Position numbers and translations under genes: made by a program. A stretch of DNA of 5,564 bases from Candidatus Woesearchaeota archaeon (lineage in GTDB: Archaea; Nanobdellota; Nanobdellia; Woesearchaeales; UBA525): the NCBI GenBank assembly GCA_023252315.1, contig JAJPEB010000091.1, positions 1 to 5,564 of the forward strand. Direction: 5' to 3'. How positions within the stretch are numbered: position 1 is the first letter of the stretch; every line of letters begins with the position of its first letter. The notes below the pieces were generated by a model, which did no database searches, had not been told where the DNA came from, and worked only from the letters and a program-made list of their open reading frames with translations. Shown here in pieces: positions 1-5,564 of this stretch.

Positions 1-273
1 GAGCTCGCCCGGCGCCCCGTAGCGCACCGTGATCTCGTCGTAGCCGGCCCGGTAAATCGCGCTGAGCGCGAGCGGGATGAGGTCGCGCATCCCCGTGATG
101 CGCAGCTGCGCGTGGCGCGACGGCTTCTCGCCCCTTGGGCTCACGCACAGCATCTTCCCCGAGTACGAGAGCGTCAGCTCGTCGCCGCGCCCGATCGCGT
201 GCCTGCGCGCCCATGCTGCCGGCAGCGAGACGGTGAGCGTCGCGGGCCCGTGCTGCACCACTTTCCGCTTCAT
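1..273 (-). CDS. AbrB-domain, PhoU-like phosphate uptake regulator (5' part, runs off left edge)
   Basis: This frame is open from an ATG at 273-271 to base 1 with no stop (91 codons), so the C-terminal part lies outside the window. Residues 1-49 read as a SpoVT/AbrB swapped-hairpin DNA-binding domain: MKRKVVQHGPATLTVSLP, then an AW-RRHAIGRGDEL segment and a strand ending near SPRG. Residues 54-91 fit the start of the helical PhoU-like part, including the stretch SAIYRAGYDEITV. This AbrB plus PhoU arrangement is typical of archaeal proteins annotated as phosphate uptake regulators; the family is thought to sense or regulate phosphate transport, but no pst genes are visible here to support that role. 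The start is supported by a TATA-like box about 30 bases upstream and by the domain beginning at once after the Met. It is divergent from topA. The family call is fairly firm; the phosphate role is inferred from the family only. Confidence 0.85.
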   Translation of the reverse strand, partial: MKRKVVQHGPATLTVSLPAAWARRHAIGRGDELTLSYSGKMLCVSPRGEKPSRHAQLRITGMRDLIPLALSAIYRAGYDEITVRYGAPGEL

Positions 274-296
274 GTAACTACTTTAGAGGAGTGTAC

Positions 297-308
297 TTTA
301 TTTTAAGG
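297..308 (-). promoter_or_regulatory. TATA-like box of the AbrB/PhoU-like gene
   Basis: Read on the minus strand this is CTTAAAATAAAG, an A/T-rich block in a G+C-rich setting, centred about 30 bases before the ATG at 273. Archaeal TATA boxes sit about 26-27 bases before the transcription start, which would put that start within a few bases of the ATG. No GGAGG-like ribosome binding site precedes the ATG, so a leaderless or nearly leaderless mRNA is inferred. Confidence 0.6.
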
Positions 309-420
309 GTATGTGTATATCGCGGATCGATTGGTGACCCGCGCCATTTCTGCAGGCGGGGACACGCCCCATCGTCGGGGTATCTCGTCGCTGCCATCCC
401 ATCGGAACTCCCCTACGAAC

Positions 421-430
421 CTTTTTAAAT
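421..430 (+). promoter_or_regulatory. TATA-like box of topA
   Basis: The block CTTTTTAAAT is centred about 27 bases before the ATG at 453, exactly the spacing expected if transcription starts at the A of the start codon. The bases between box and ATG are G+C-rich and contain no Shine-Dalgarno sequence. A leaderless topA transcript is inferred. Confidence 0.7.
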
Positions 431-452
431 CGCCCGCGGGCTCCTAGATAAT

Positions 453-2936
453 ATGGCGAAGAAGGCCACGGGTGAGGCTGCAGGCAAGGGCTACGAGCTC
501 ATCATCACGGAGAAGCCCTCGACCGCGGAGAAAATCGCGTCCGCGCTCGCGGACGGCAAGCCCGTGAAGAAGGCGGTCGAGAAGGTCGCGTACTACGAGC
601 TCTCGCACGGCAAGAAGGACGTCGTCGTCGCGTCGGCCGTAGGCCATCTCTACACCGTCGCCGAGAAGGAGAAGTCGTTCTCCTATCCCTCGTACGACGT
701 CGAGTGGCGCCTCACGGCAGACGTCGAGAAGGACTCGGGCTTCAGCCGCAAGTACGCCACGCTCATCAAGAGGCTCGCGAAGGGTGCGTCGCAGTTCACG
801 GTCGCGACGGACTACGACATCGAGGGCGAGACGATCGGCCTCAACATCGTGCGCTACCTGTGCGGCCAGAAGGACGCGGCGAGGATGAAGTTCTCGACCG
901 TGACCGCGGAGGACCTGCGCGAGGCGTACGGCGAGAAGTCGAGGACGCTCGACTGGGGGCAGGCGAACGCGGGCACGACGCGCCACGTGCTCGACTGGCT
1001 CTACGGCATCAACGTGAGCCGCGCGCTCACGAGCTCCGTCAAGGCCGCGGGCAGCTTCATGGTCCTCTCGACGGGGCGCGTGCAGGGGCCCGCGCTTCGC
1101 ATCGTCGTCGAGCGCGAGCGCGAGATCCAGGCGTTCGTGCCCGAGGACTACTGGCAGCTCGAGCTCTCGGGGACGAAAGACGGCAAGCCGTGGGCCGCGC
1201 TGCACGAGAAGGACCGCTTCACGGTCGAGAAGGACGCGCAGGCGATCCTCAAGAAGTGCACGGGCAAGCCCGCGATCGTCGAGGGCCTCGACAGCAGGCA
1301 GGCGAAGCAGCAGGCGCCCTCCCCCTTCGACCTCGGCACGCTCCAGTCGGAGGCCTACCGCGCGTTCGGCATCAAGCCCAAGGACACGCTCGACGTCGCG
1401 CAGAGCCTCTACAGCGCGGCGTACATCTCGTACCCGAGGACGAGCAGCCAGAAGCTGCCCGCGAAGATCGGGTACCGCAAGATCCTCGCCTCGCTCGCGA
1501 GGATGGACACGTACAAGGAGCCCGCATCGCTCCTGCTCGGCAAGTCGCTGCTCACGCCCAACGAGGGCAAGAAGGAGGACGCCGCGCACCCCGCCATCTA
1601 CCCGACGGGCGAGGTGCCAGGCGAGCTCGGCCCGCGCGAGCGCAAGGTGTACGACCTCATCGTGCGCCGCTTCTTCGCGACGTTCGGGGACGAGGCCGTG
1701 CGCGAGACGAGCACCGTCTCGCTCGTGGTCGGCGGCGAGCGCTTCACGCTCAGCGGCACGCGCACGGTGCACCCGGGATGGCACGCGCTCTACGGCCCTT
1801 ACGTCGACCTCAAGGAGGAGGAGCTGCCCGCGTTCAAGCCGCGCGAGCAGGTGCCCTACGACGCGCTCGAGATGCTCAAGAAGCAGACGAAGCCGCCGCG
1901 CCGCTACACGCCGTCGAGCCTCGTGACGGAGCTCGAGAAGCGCGGCCTCGGCACGAAGGCGACGCGCGCGGAGATCGCGGAGTCGCTCGCGCGCCGCAAC
2001 TACGTCAAGGGCGAGCGCAACATCGAGGTCACCGAGCTCGGCATGAAGATCTTCGAGGTGCTCGAGAAGAGCGCGCCCGAGATCACGGACGCCGAGCTCA
2101 CGCGCCACTTCGAGGAGGAGATGGAGCAGATCCGGGAGGGCGAGAAGACCGGCGACGACGTGATCGACGAGGCGAAGACGGAGCTCGACAAGATCCTCAA
2201 GAAGTTCCGCAAGAGCGAGGCGAGCACGGGCAAGGACCTCATCGAGGCGAGGAGGCTCGAGCAGGACCTGCAGAACACGCTCTTCGCGTGCCCCGTGTGC
2301 AAGGAGGGCACGCTCAAGATCATGTTCAGCAAGAAGAACAAGCGCCGCTTCATCGGGTGCAGCCGCTATCCCGACTGCTCGACCGCGATCGCGATGCCGC
2401 AGATGGGCATGGTGAAGGCCTCGGAGAAGCAGTGCGAGTCGTGCGCGTGGCCGATGCTCATGGTCATCCGCAAGGGGCGCCCGCCCGCGCTCACGTGCAT
2501 CAATCCCGAGTGCCCGCAGAAGGTCGCGCTCGAGCAGGCGCAGCAGGCGCTCGCGAAGAAGGCGGGCGAGGGCAAGCCGTGCCCTAAGTGCGGCGAGGGC
2601 AAGCTCACGCTCAAGCGCGGCCGCTTCGGCATGTTCCTCGGCTGCGACCAGTACCCCAAGTGCGCGACGATCGTCAACATCCCGCGCTCGGAGGAGGACG
2701 CGCGGGAGCAGGAGGAGCAGAAGAGGCTCGCGAAGGGCTCTGGCGAGGGGAAGGTGTGCCCCAAGTGCGGCGAGGGCAAGCTCACGCTCAAGCGCTCCGC
2801 GCGGGGGTTCTTCCTCGGCTGCGACCAGTACCCCAAGTGCAGGACCGTCGTGAAGATCGGCGCCGAGGCGCAGGGCGCCGGCGAGGAGAAGCCCGCCGAG
2901 AAGCCCGCGAGGGCGAGGAAGGCGGCGAAGGAGTGA
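453..2936 (+). CDS. topA: DNA topoisomerase I (type IA), archaeal form with four zinc fingers
   Basis: This 827-residue enzyme relaxes negatively supercoiled DNA by cutting one strand through a 5'-phosphotyrosine link. The N-terminal Toprim domain shows ITEKPS with the catalytic Glu20, the archaeal-type AVGHLYTVAEK, and the metal-binding DYDIEGE (Asp120, Asp122, Glu124). Other family motifs are FSTVT (147-151) and STGRVQGPAL (206-215). The active-site tyrosine is Tyr327 in YISYPRTSS, followed by Arg329. GLGTKATRAEIAESL (498-512) marks the later part of the core. Four C4 zinc fingers follow: Cys613/616/636/642, 661/664/682/687, 710/713/731/737 and 769/772/790/796, then a Lys/Ala/Glu-rich basic tail. 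The length fits archaeal topoisomerase I with an extended tail. There is no reverse gyrase helicase half. The ATG at 453 is chosen for the TATA-like box 27 bases upstream. The stop is three bases from the stop of the convergent downstream gene. Confidence 0.97.
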   Translation: MAKKATGEAAGKGYELIITEKPSTAEKIASALADGKPVKKAVEKVAYYELSHGKKDVVVASAVGHLYTVAEKEKSFSYPSYDVEWRLTADVEKDSGFSRKYATLIKRLAKGASQFTVATDYDIEGETIGLNIVRYLCGQKDAARMKFSTVTAEDLREAYGEKSRTLDWGQANAGTTRHVLDWLYGINVSRALTSSVKAAGSFMVLSTGRVQGPALRIVVEREREIQAFVPEDYWQLELSGTKDGKPWAALHEKDRFTVEKDAQAILKKCTGKPAIVEGLDSRQAKQQAPSPFDLGTLQSEAYRAFGIKPKDTLDVAQSLYSAAYISYPRTSSQKLPAKIGYRKILASLARMDTYKEPASLLLGKSLLTPNEGKKEDAAHPAIYPTGEVPGELGPRERKVYDLIVRRFFATFGDEAVRETSTVSLVVGGERFTLSGTRTVHPGWHALYGPYVDLKEEELPAFKPREQVPYDALEMLKKQTKPPRRYTPSSLVTELEKRGLGTKATRAEIAESLARRNYVKGERNIEVTELGMKIFEVLEKSAPEITDAELTRHFEEEMEQIREGEKTGDDVIDEAKTELDKILKKFRKSEASTGKDLIEARRLEQDLQNTLFACPVCKEGTLKIMFSKKNKRRFIGCSRYPDCSTAIAMPQMGMVKASEKQCESCAWPMLMVIRKGRPPALTCINPECPQKVALEQAQQALAKKAGEGKPCPKCGEGKLTLKRGRFGMFLGCDQYPKCATIVNIPRSEEDAREQEEQKRLAKGSGEGKVCPKCGEGKLTLKRSARGFFLGCDQYPKCRTVVKIGAEAQGAGEEKPAEKPARARKAAKE
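2586..2663 (+). repeat. Zinc-finger module repeat in topA, copy 1 (finger 3)
   Basis: This 78-base unit matches 2763-2840 at an offset of 177 bases (59 codons). Two blocks are identical between the copies: 33 bases (2586-2618 and 2763-2795) and 30 bases (2634-2663 and 2811-2840). Only the 15-base centre differs. The encoded segment is PKCGEGKLTLKR, a variable loop, then FLGCDQYPKC. Confidence 0.9.
2763..2840 (+). repeat. Zinc-finger module repeat in topA, copy 2 (finger 4)
   Basis: This is the second copy of the 78-base unit. Identity at the DNA level, including third codon positions, over 63 of 78 bases points to a recent in-frame duplication or gene conversion between fingers 3 and 4. Strong codon bias may also help keep them alike. 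Fingers 1 and 2 are clearly more divergent. Confidence 0.9.
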
Positions 2937-2939
2937 GCT

Positions 2940-4487
2940 CTATCGCGGCGCTGCGGCCCCGGTATCGTACGTCGCATCAATGCCTCCCACGATGATGCGC
3001 GCAGCGAGCGGCCGCCATCTCATCACGTAGATGTTCGCGGGATTGAAGCTGCGCCGCGCAGCGATCACGCGCAGCCCGCTGCGCAGGTACAGCGCGTCGG
3101 CGAGGCTCATCATCTTCCCGCCGGGCTCCTTCGCCGTCTCGCACGAGTCGAGGAGCACTGCAGGCGATCGCCTGAATCCCGCGAAGTACTGCGCGAGCAT
3201 CGGGTCCGCGCTCGTGAGCCCGCGGCCACGAGAGGCGAATTCTCGCTGCGCGAGATGGGACTCTCCCATGGTCGCGGACGGCGCAGGGCCCGCATCGAGC
3301 TCGAGCGACGTCGGCGATCCGTGCCCTCCTATGTCGACGAGCTCGGCGTCCGGGAAGCGTTCGGCGAGGGCGGCGATGTCTCTTGGCGTGCGCACGGTCG
3401 CAATCGCCACGTCGTAGTGCGCGCGCATGCCGGCGATGAGCTGGCGCTCGGCTTCGGACTCGAAGACGCCGTTGTGATCCGAGTACGGCAGGACGACCAC
3501 GGCGTCCGGCAACGGGGTGCCTGCCGGGCTCTCCACGTCTTCGTGGCGCAGCCCCAGTGCGCAGTAGCGGTATGCGTCGGACGCATCCACCGTACGGTAA
3601 GTGAGCCCTATCGCGCCGACCGTCCTCTCCACGCACGCGAGCAGGGAGGGGCCATCCTCCGATGAGAGCCTGCCGAGCCTCTCGGCGATATTGGTGTGCC
3701 GCTCTCCCCTGTCGAAGCGGTCCGTCCATGCCTGGAGCTGCTCGATCGCGATGCCGCGCCTGTACGCATCGTTGATCTCGTAGATGAGTAGCGTGTGGTC
3801 CATTTCCAGGAAGTCCGCGCGCACATGGAGCGGGCCGTCGCGCGTCGCGATACCGAGCATGCGAAGCGCGTATGCCTGCGGGGCGCGCAGCGCGGAGAGC
3901 GCCCCGCGGTCCATGAACGGCTTGCGATCGCGCCCCTCGAGGGAGAGCAGGCGCTCGAGATCCTCTATCTTGTCGCCGCGCCTGTAAGCGTCGACGATCT
4001 CGTTCCCGTACGGGATGCCCGCGCTCCCCAGGCGCTCCTCGCACGTCCGCGCGTAGTCGATGAGGAACCGGAGGGGGACGTCTCCTGCGAGCTGGTAGGG
4101 GTGGAACACGGGGGATTCCGAGCCGTTGCGCATCGCGAGCGCATCGAGCACCTCGCGCTCTGTTGCGGCATTCGCGCGGGCGCCCTCGAGCATGCGCTTG
4201 AGCCCCCAGCCGTCGCTCGCGTCGAGCTCGGGCTGCAGGGCGATCGCCGCCTCGGTCATGCGCGCGACATGCTGCGGGGGTATTCCTGCTTGGCGTAGCT
4301 GTTCGAGATCGGCTGCGCTGTAGACGCTGACGCGATCATGGCCCACCCCGCTCTCCAGGCGCTGCTCGAGCAGGAGGGCGTCGATGGGGGCGCTCTCTAC
4401 GGGAAGGGGGCGATCGAGCACCCGCATGCCGCCCATCCAGGCCACCGTAGCGGCGACTCCCGTCGCGATCGCCATCTTCCATCTCAT
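2940..4487 (-). CDS. Exported/membrane-anchored protein with caspase-like (clan CD) C-terminal domain
   Basis: I do not recognise a named family for this 515-residue protein. A positively charged start (MRWK) and a hydrophobic stretch at about 6-23 suggest an uncleaved anchor or signal peptide, with the rest outside the cytoplasm. Residues 35-310 look helical and contain a duplicated motif: EIVDAYRRG (163-171) and EINDAYRRG (237-245). Residues 328-515 resemble a caspase-like fold. A strand runs into PYSDHNGVF (334-342); a second strand ends in ELVDIGGHGSP, giving putative catalytic His389; a third ends in AVLLDSCETA, giving putative catalytic Cys449. The DSC form is like that of metacaspases, and the 60-residue His-Cys spacing suits clan CD. 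Peptidase activity and target are inferred, not shown. The ATG at 4487 is preferred over the internal Met5 because a TATA-like box lies about 30 bases upstream. The gene is convergent with topA and divergent from dph2. Its codon use is looser than that of topA. Confidence 0.75.
   Translation of the reverse strand: MRWKMAIATGVAATVAWMGGMRVLDRPLPVESAPIDALLLEQRLESGVGHDRVSVYSAADLEQLRQAGIPPQHVARMTEAAIALQPELDASDGWGLKRMLEGARANAATEREVLDALAMRNGSESPVFHPYQLAGDVPLRFLIDYARTCEERLGSAGIPYGNEIVDAYRRGDKIEDLERLLSLEGRDRKPFMDRGALSALRAPQAYALRMLGIATRDGPLHVRADFLEMDHTLLIYEINDAYRRGIAIEQLQAWTDRFDRGERHTNIAERLGRLSSEDGPSLLACVERTVGAIGLTYRTVDASDAYRYCALGLRHEDVESPAGTPLPDAVVVLPYSDHNGVFESEAERQLIAGMRAHYDVAIATVRTPRDIAALAERFPDAELVDIGGHGSPTSLELDAGPAPSATMGESHLAQREFASRGRGLTSADPMLAQYFAGFRRSPAVLLDSCETAKEPGGKMMSLADALYLRSGLRVIAARRSFNPANIYVMRWRPLAARIIVGGIDATYDTGAAAPR
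3723..3785 (-). repeat. Internal repeat of the caspase-like protein, second copy
   Basis: Residues 235-255 (containing EINDAYRRGIAIEQLQ) repeat the pattern of residues 161-181, encoded at 3945-4007 (containing EIVDAYRRGDKIEDLE), 74 residues earlier. The DNA is only partly conserved, with TACAGGCGCGGC identical in both, so the duplication is older than the one in topA. It suggests that the N-terminal region is built of tandem helical modules. Confidence 0.65.
3945..4007 (-). repeat. Internal repeat of the caspase-like protein, first copy
   Basis: This is the partner of 3723-3785. It encodes EIVDAYRRGDKIEDLERLL and falls in the region between the membrane anchor and the caspase-like domain. 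Confidence 0.65.
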
Positions 4488-4512
4488 GTGCGGCGCGCGA
4501 AGAGGGCTGCAT

Positions 4513-4521
4513 CCTTAAATC
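4513..4521 (-). promoter_or_regulatory. TATA-like box of the caspase-like gene
   Basis: On the minus strand the sequence reads GATTTAAGG within a longer AAAAGATTTAAGG block, centred about 30 bases before the ATG at 4487. There is no ribosome binding site between it and the start, so a leaderless or very short-leader mRNA is inferred. This spacing also favours Met1 over Met5. Confidence 0.6.
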
Positions 4522-4574
4522 TTTTCTATTTAGTCACTTTAAAATGGTGAAATATTTTCTCTCGTGAGGGGAGG

Positions 4575-4582
4575 ATTTTTAA
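4575..4582 (+). promoter_or_regulatory. TATA-like box of dph2
   Basis: ATTTTTAA is centred about 27 bases before the ATG at 4606 and is preceded by a purine-rich run (GGGGAGGA), as archaeal BRE/TATA promoters often are. The spacing puts transcription start at or next to the A of the start codon. Confidence 0.65.
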
Positions 4583-4605
4583 CCGCCGCGAGGGCCCCGC
4601 TCGCC

Positions 4606-4887
4606 ATGGACCACATGACGATCGAGACGGAGAGCTACGACCTGCAGCTCCAGGACGCAGTCGAGGAAGTGCGCAAGGCGCAGGCGAGGCGCGTGCTCGT
4701 GCAGCTCCCCGACGGGCTCAAGCCGTACGCGGACCGTATCCAGTCAGCGATCGAGCGCGAGGTCCCCGGCACGAGCGTCGTCTTCTGGGCAGACTCGTGC
4801 TTCGGCGCGTGCGACGCCCCGATCCACGTCAGGCACCTGGGGTTCGACCTGCTGCTCGCGTTCGGGCATGCGCCGTGGAGGAGCTGA
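4606..4887 (+). pseudogene. dph2: Truncated diphthamide synthase Dph2, N-terminal domain only
   Basis: The 93-residue product matches the beginning of archaeal Dph2, the 4Fe-4S enzyme that moves an aminocarboxypropyl group from SAM to a histidine of elongation factor 2 in the first step of diphthamide synthesis. Recognisable segments are RVLVQLPDGLKPYADRIQ (29-46), DSCFGACDAPIH (63-74), and FDLLLAFGHAPW (80-91). Cys69 of the GAC motif corresponds to the first of the three iron-sulfur cysteines. Archaeal Dph2 is usually about 320-350 residues, so the second and third domains and two cluster cysteines are missing. The frame stops at 4885-4887, and the other two plus-strand frames beyond it do not look like Dph2. 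Only 38 bases separate it from the convergent HAD gene. ATG 4606 is chosen over GTG 4564 for the TATA-like box; ATG 4615 is a weaker alternative. It could be a decayed gene, half of a split gene, or an assembly join. Confidence 0.8.
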
Positions 4888-4925
4888 GCTTCTCGCAGCG
4901 CCTCCGTGTGCGCAATCCTATTCTC

Positions 4926-5564
4926 TCAGAAAAGTCCCCGCAGCCGCCCCGCGTCCAGCTCCCCGAGCGACTCCACGACGAGGTCCGCCTCCGCGAGATC
5001 CTCGCGGCGATAGAACTGCGAGCACAGCGCGACCACGCGCATGCCCGCCTCGCGCGCCGCGCGTATCCCGCTCAGCGCGTCCTCGAGCACGACGCATTCG
5101 CCCGGATCGACCCCGAGATCGCGCGCGGCGGCGAGGAACACGTCGGGCGCGGGCTTCGGTCGCGCCGCATGCTCGCGCGTGACGATCGCGTCGAAACGCC
5201 CGATGACGCCTAGCGACGAGAGCGCCTCCGCGATCGCCGCCCGCGTATTGCTCGACGCGACGGCGAGGCGGACGCCGTCCGAGCGCAGCGCATCGAGCAG
5301 CTCGCGCGCCCCTGCCGAGAGCGCATGCGGCCCTTCGCGTGCGTCCCGCCCGTCGCCTGCGAGATCCTCGGGCGAGACCGCCTTGCCGTGCCTCTCGCCG
5401 ATGAGCGCGGCCTGCGCTGCGAGCGGCCTGCCGAGCAGCTCCTTCACGTCATCGTCCGAGAGGGAGATCCCCACGCGCGCGAGCCGCTCGCGGCGCAGCT
5501 CCCATTTGCGCGGGGAGTTGGGGATGAGCACGCCGTCGAAGTCGAAGATGGCGGCGCGGAGCAT
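4926..5564 (-). CDS. HAD-superfamily hydrolase, beta-phosphoglucomutase/phosphatase-like
   Basis: This 212-residue cytoplasmic protein has all four HAD motifs. Motif I is FDFDGVL (Asp8 nucleophile, Asp10 acid/base). Motif II is AVASSN (Ser104 or Ser105). Motif III is RPKPAPD (Lys137). Motif IV is VLEDALSG (Glu161, Asp162). Residues of about 15-85 form the small helical C1 cap. The order and length fit HAD subfamily IA, variant 3, which includes beta-phosphoglucomutases, phosphoglycolate phosphatases and small sugar-phosphate phosphatases; the exact substrate cannot be read from the sequence. After motif I, IPNS replaces the VDS/VDT often seen, which loses a commonly present aspartate. The ATG is the last codon in the window. 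The first strand begins just after it, so this is probably the true start, but the promoter is out of view. It is convergent with the dph2 fragment. Confidence 0.9.
   Translation of the reverse strand: MLRAAIFDFDGVLIPNSPRKWELRRERLARVGISLSDDDVKELLGRPLAAQAALIGERHGKAVSPEDLAGDGRDAREGPHALSAGARELLDALRSDGVRLAVASSNTRAAIAEALSSLGVIGRFDAIVTREHAARPKPAPDVFLAAARDLGVDPGECVVLEDALSGIRAAREAGMRVVALCSQFYRREDLAEADLVVESLGELDAGRLRGLF

Larger units (their letters stand above)
274..452. promoter_or_regulatory. Divergent intergenic region between the AbrB/PhoU-like gene and topA
   Basis: This 179-base gap holds one TATA-like box at each end (297-308 minus, 421-430 plus). The middle carries three short G/C runs, GGGG at 358-361, CCCC at 367-370 and GGGG at 377-380, which could form either of two weak 4-bp hairpins. 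A further A/T-rich patch, TGTATAT, lies at 314-320. No small open frame with a convincing protein and no RNA gene was recognised in it. Confidence 0.6.
4488..4605. promoter_or_regulatory. Divergent intergenic region between the caspase-like gene and dph2
   Basis: This 118-base stretch is much richer in A/T than its surroundings from about 4511 to 4582. It carries one TATA-like box for each flanking gene (4513-4521 minus, 4575-4582 plus). It also has an A/T block CTTTAAAA at 4537-4544 and the 8-base palindrome AAATATTT at 4550-4557, which could be further factor sites. A GTG at 4564 would extend dph2 in frame but would place the TATA-like box inside the gene, so it is not used as the start. 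Confidence 0.65.

Noticed and set aside
77..306. Two short plus-strand frames (66 and 64 codons) at the left end
   Set aside because: They lie opposite the AbrB/PhoU-like gene, whose product is clearly recognisable, and have no promoter or domain of their own.
444..2108. A 554-codon open frame on the minus strand, fully opposite topA
   Set aside because: Its product is almost entirely Arg, Leu, Ala, Val, Glu and Asp with no domain. It is the mirror of G/C-ending codons in topA, which encodes an unmistakable enzyme on the other strand.
704..2587. A 627-codon plus-strand frame overlapping topA
   Set aside because: It is a frame shadow, rich in Arg, Gly, Ala and His, without motifs, and topA's catalytic and zinc-binding residues are all in the other frame.
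453..2936. The topoisomerase as part of a reverse gyrase
   Set aside because: There is no helicase domain in frame before the Toprim motif, and a promoter sits directly before the ATG.
2977..4044. A 355-codon minus-strand frame overlapping the caspase-like gene
   Set aside because: It is an Arg/Ala-rich shadow with no hydrophobic core pattern. The 515-codon frame has a promoter, a signal anchor and recognisable motifs.
2940..4487. The caspase-like gene as part of an antiviral defence system
   Set aside because: The only neighbours are topA and a dph2 fragment. No STAND ATPase, CRISPR effector, gasdermin-like or nuclease partner is visible, so there is no support for a defence role.
4868..5213. 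Plus-strand frames of 104 and 138 codons after the dph2 stop, considered as a frameshifted continuation of dph2
   Set aside because: Neither shows the second Dph2 domain. Both are Arg/Pro- or charge-rich and run opposite the HAD gene, so a simple frameshift does not explain the truncation.

Overview
The window looks like a piece of a G+C-rich archaeal chromosome; by eye about two thirds of the bases are G or C. Four things point to Archaea: a type IA topoisomerase with archaeal-style motifs and four C-terminal zinc fingers, the start of an AbrB/PhoU-type regulator of the archaeal kind, an N-terminal piece of the archaeal diphthamide enzyme Dph2, and A/T-rich TATA-like boxes about 27-30 bases before each visible start codon, with no Shine-Dalgarno sequence. 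The lineage cannot be fixed from this stretch; a euryarchaeal or DPANN (for example Micrarchaeota-like) source is a guess.

Layout. At 1-273 (minus) is the 5' part of a gene for an AbrB-headed, PhoU-like regulator that runs off the left edge. A 179-base divergent promoter region (274-452) separates it from a complete DNA topoisomerase I gene (453-2936, plus). Three bases further on, tail to tail, lies a 515-codon gene (2940-4487, minus). I read its product as an exported or membrane-anchored protein with a caspase-like (clan CD) C-terminal domain. A second divergent promoter region (4488-4605) leads right to a short dph2 gene (4606-4887, plus) that holds only the first quarter or so of the enzyme before a stop. 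Finally, 4926-5564 (minus) encodes a complete-looking HAD-superfamily phosphatase whose ATG is the last codon of the window.

The genes alternate in direction, so no operon is visible and each needs its own promoter. The topoisomerase, regulator and HAD genes are ordinary housekeeping types. The two points that deserve attention are the uncharacterised caspase-like protein, with its putative His389/Cys449 pair and duplicated helical module, and the truncated dph2, which keeps a good promoter and an intact N-terminal domain but lacks the rest of the catalytic protein. No rRNA, tRNA, CRISPR array, insertion sequence or complete mobile element was seen.
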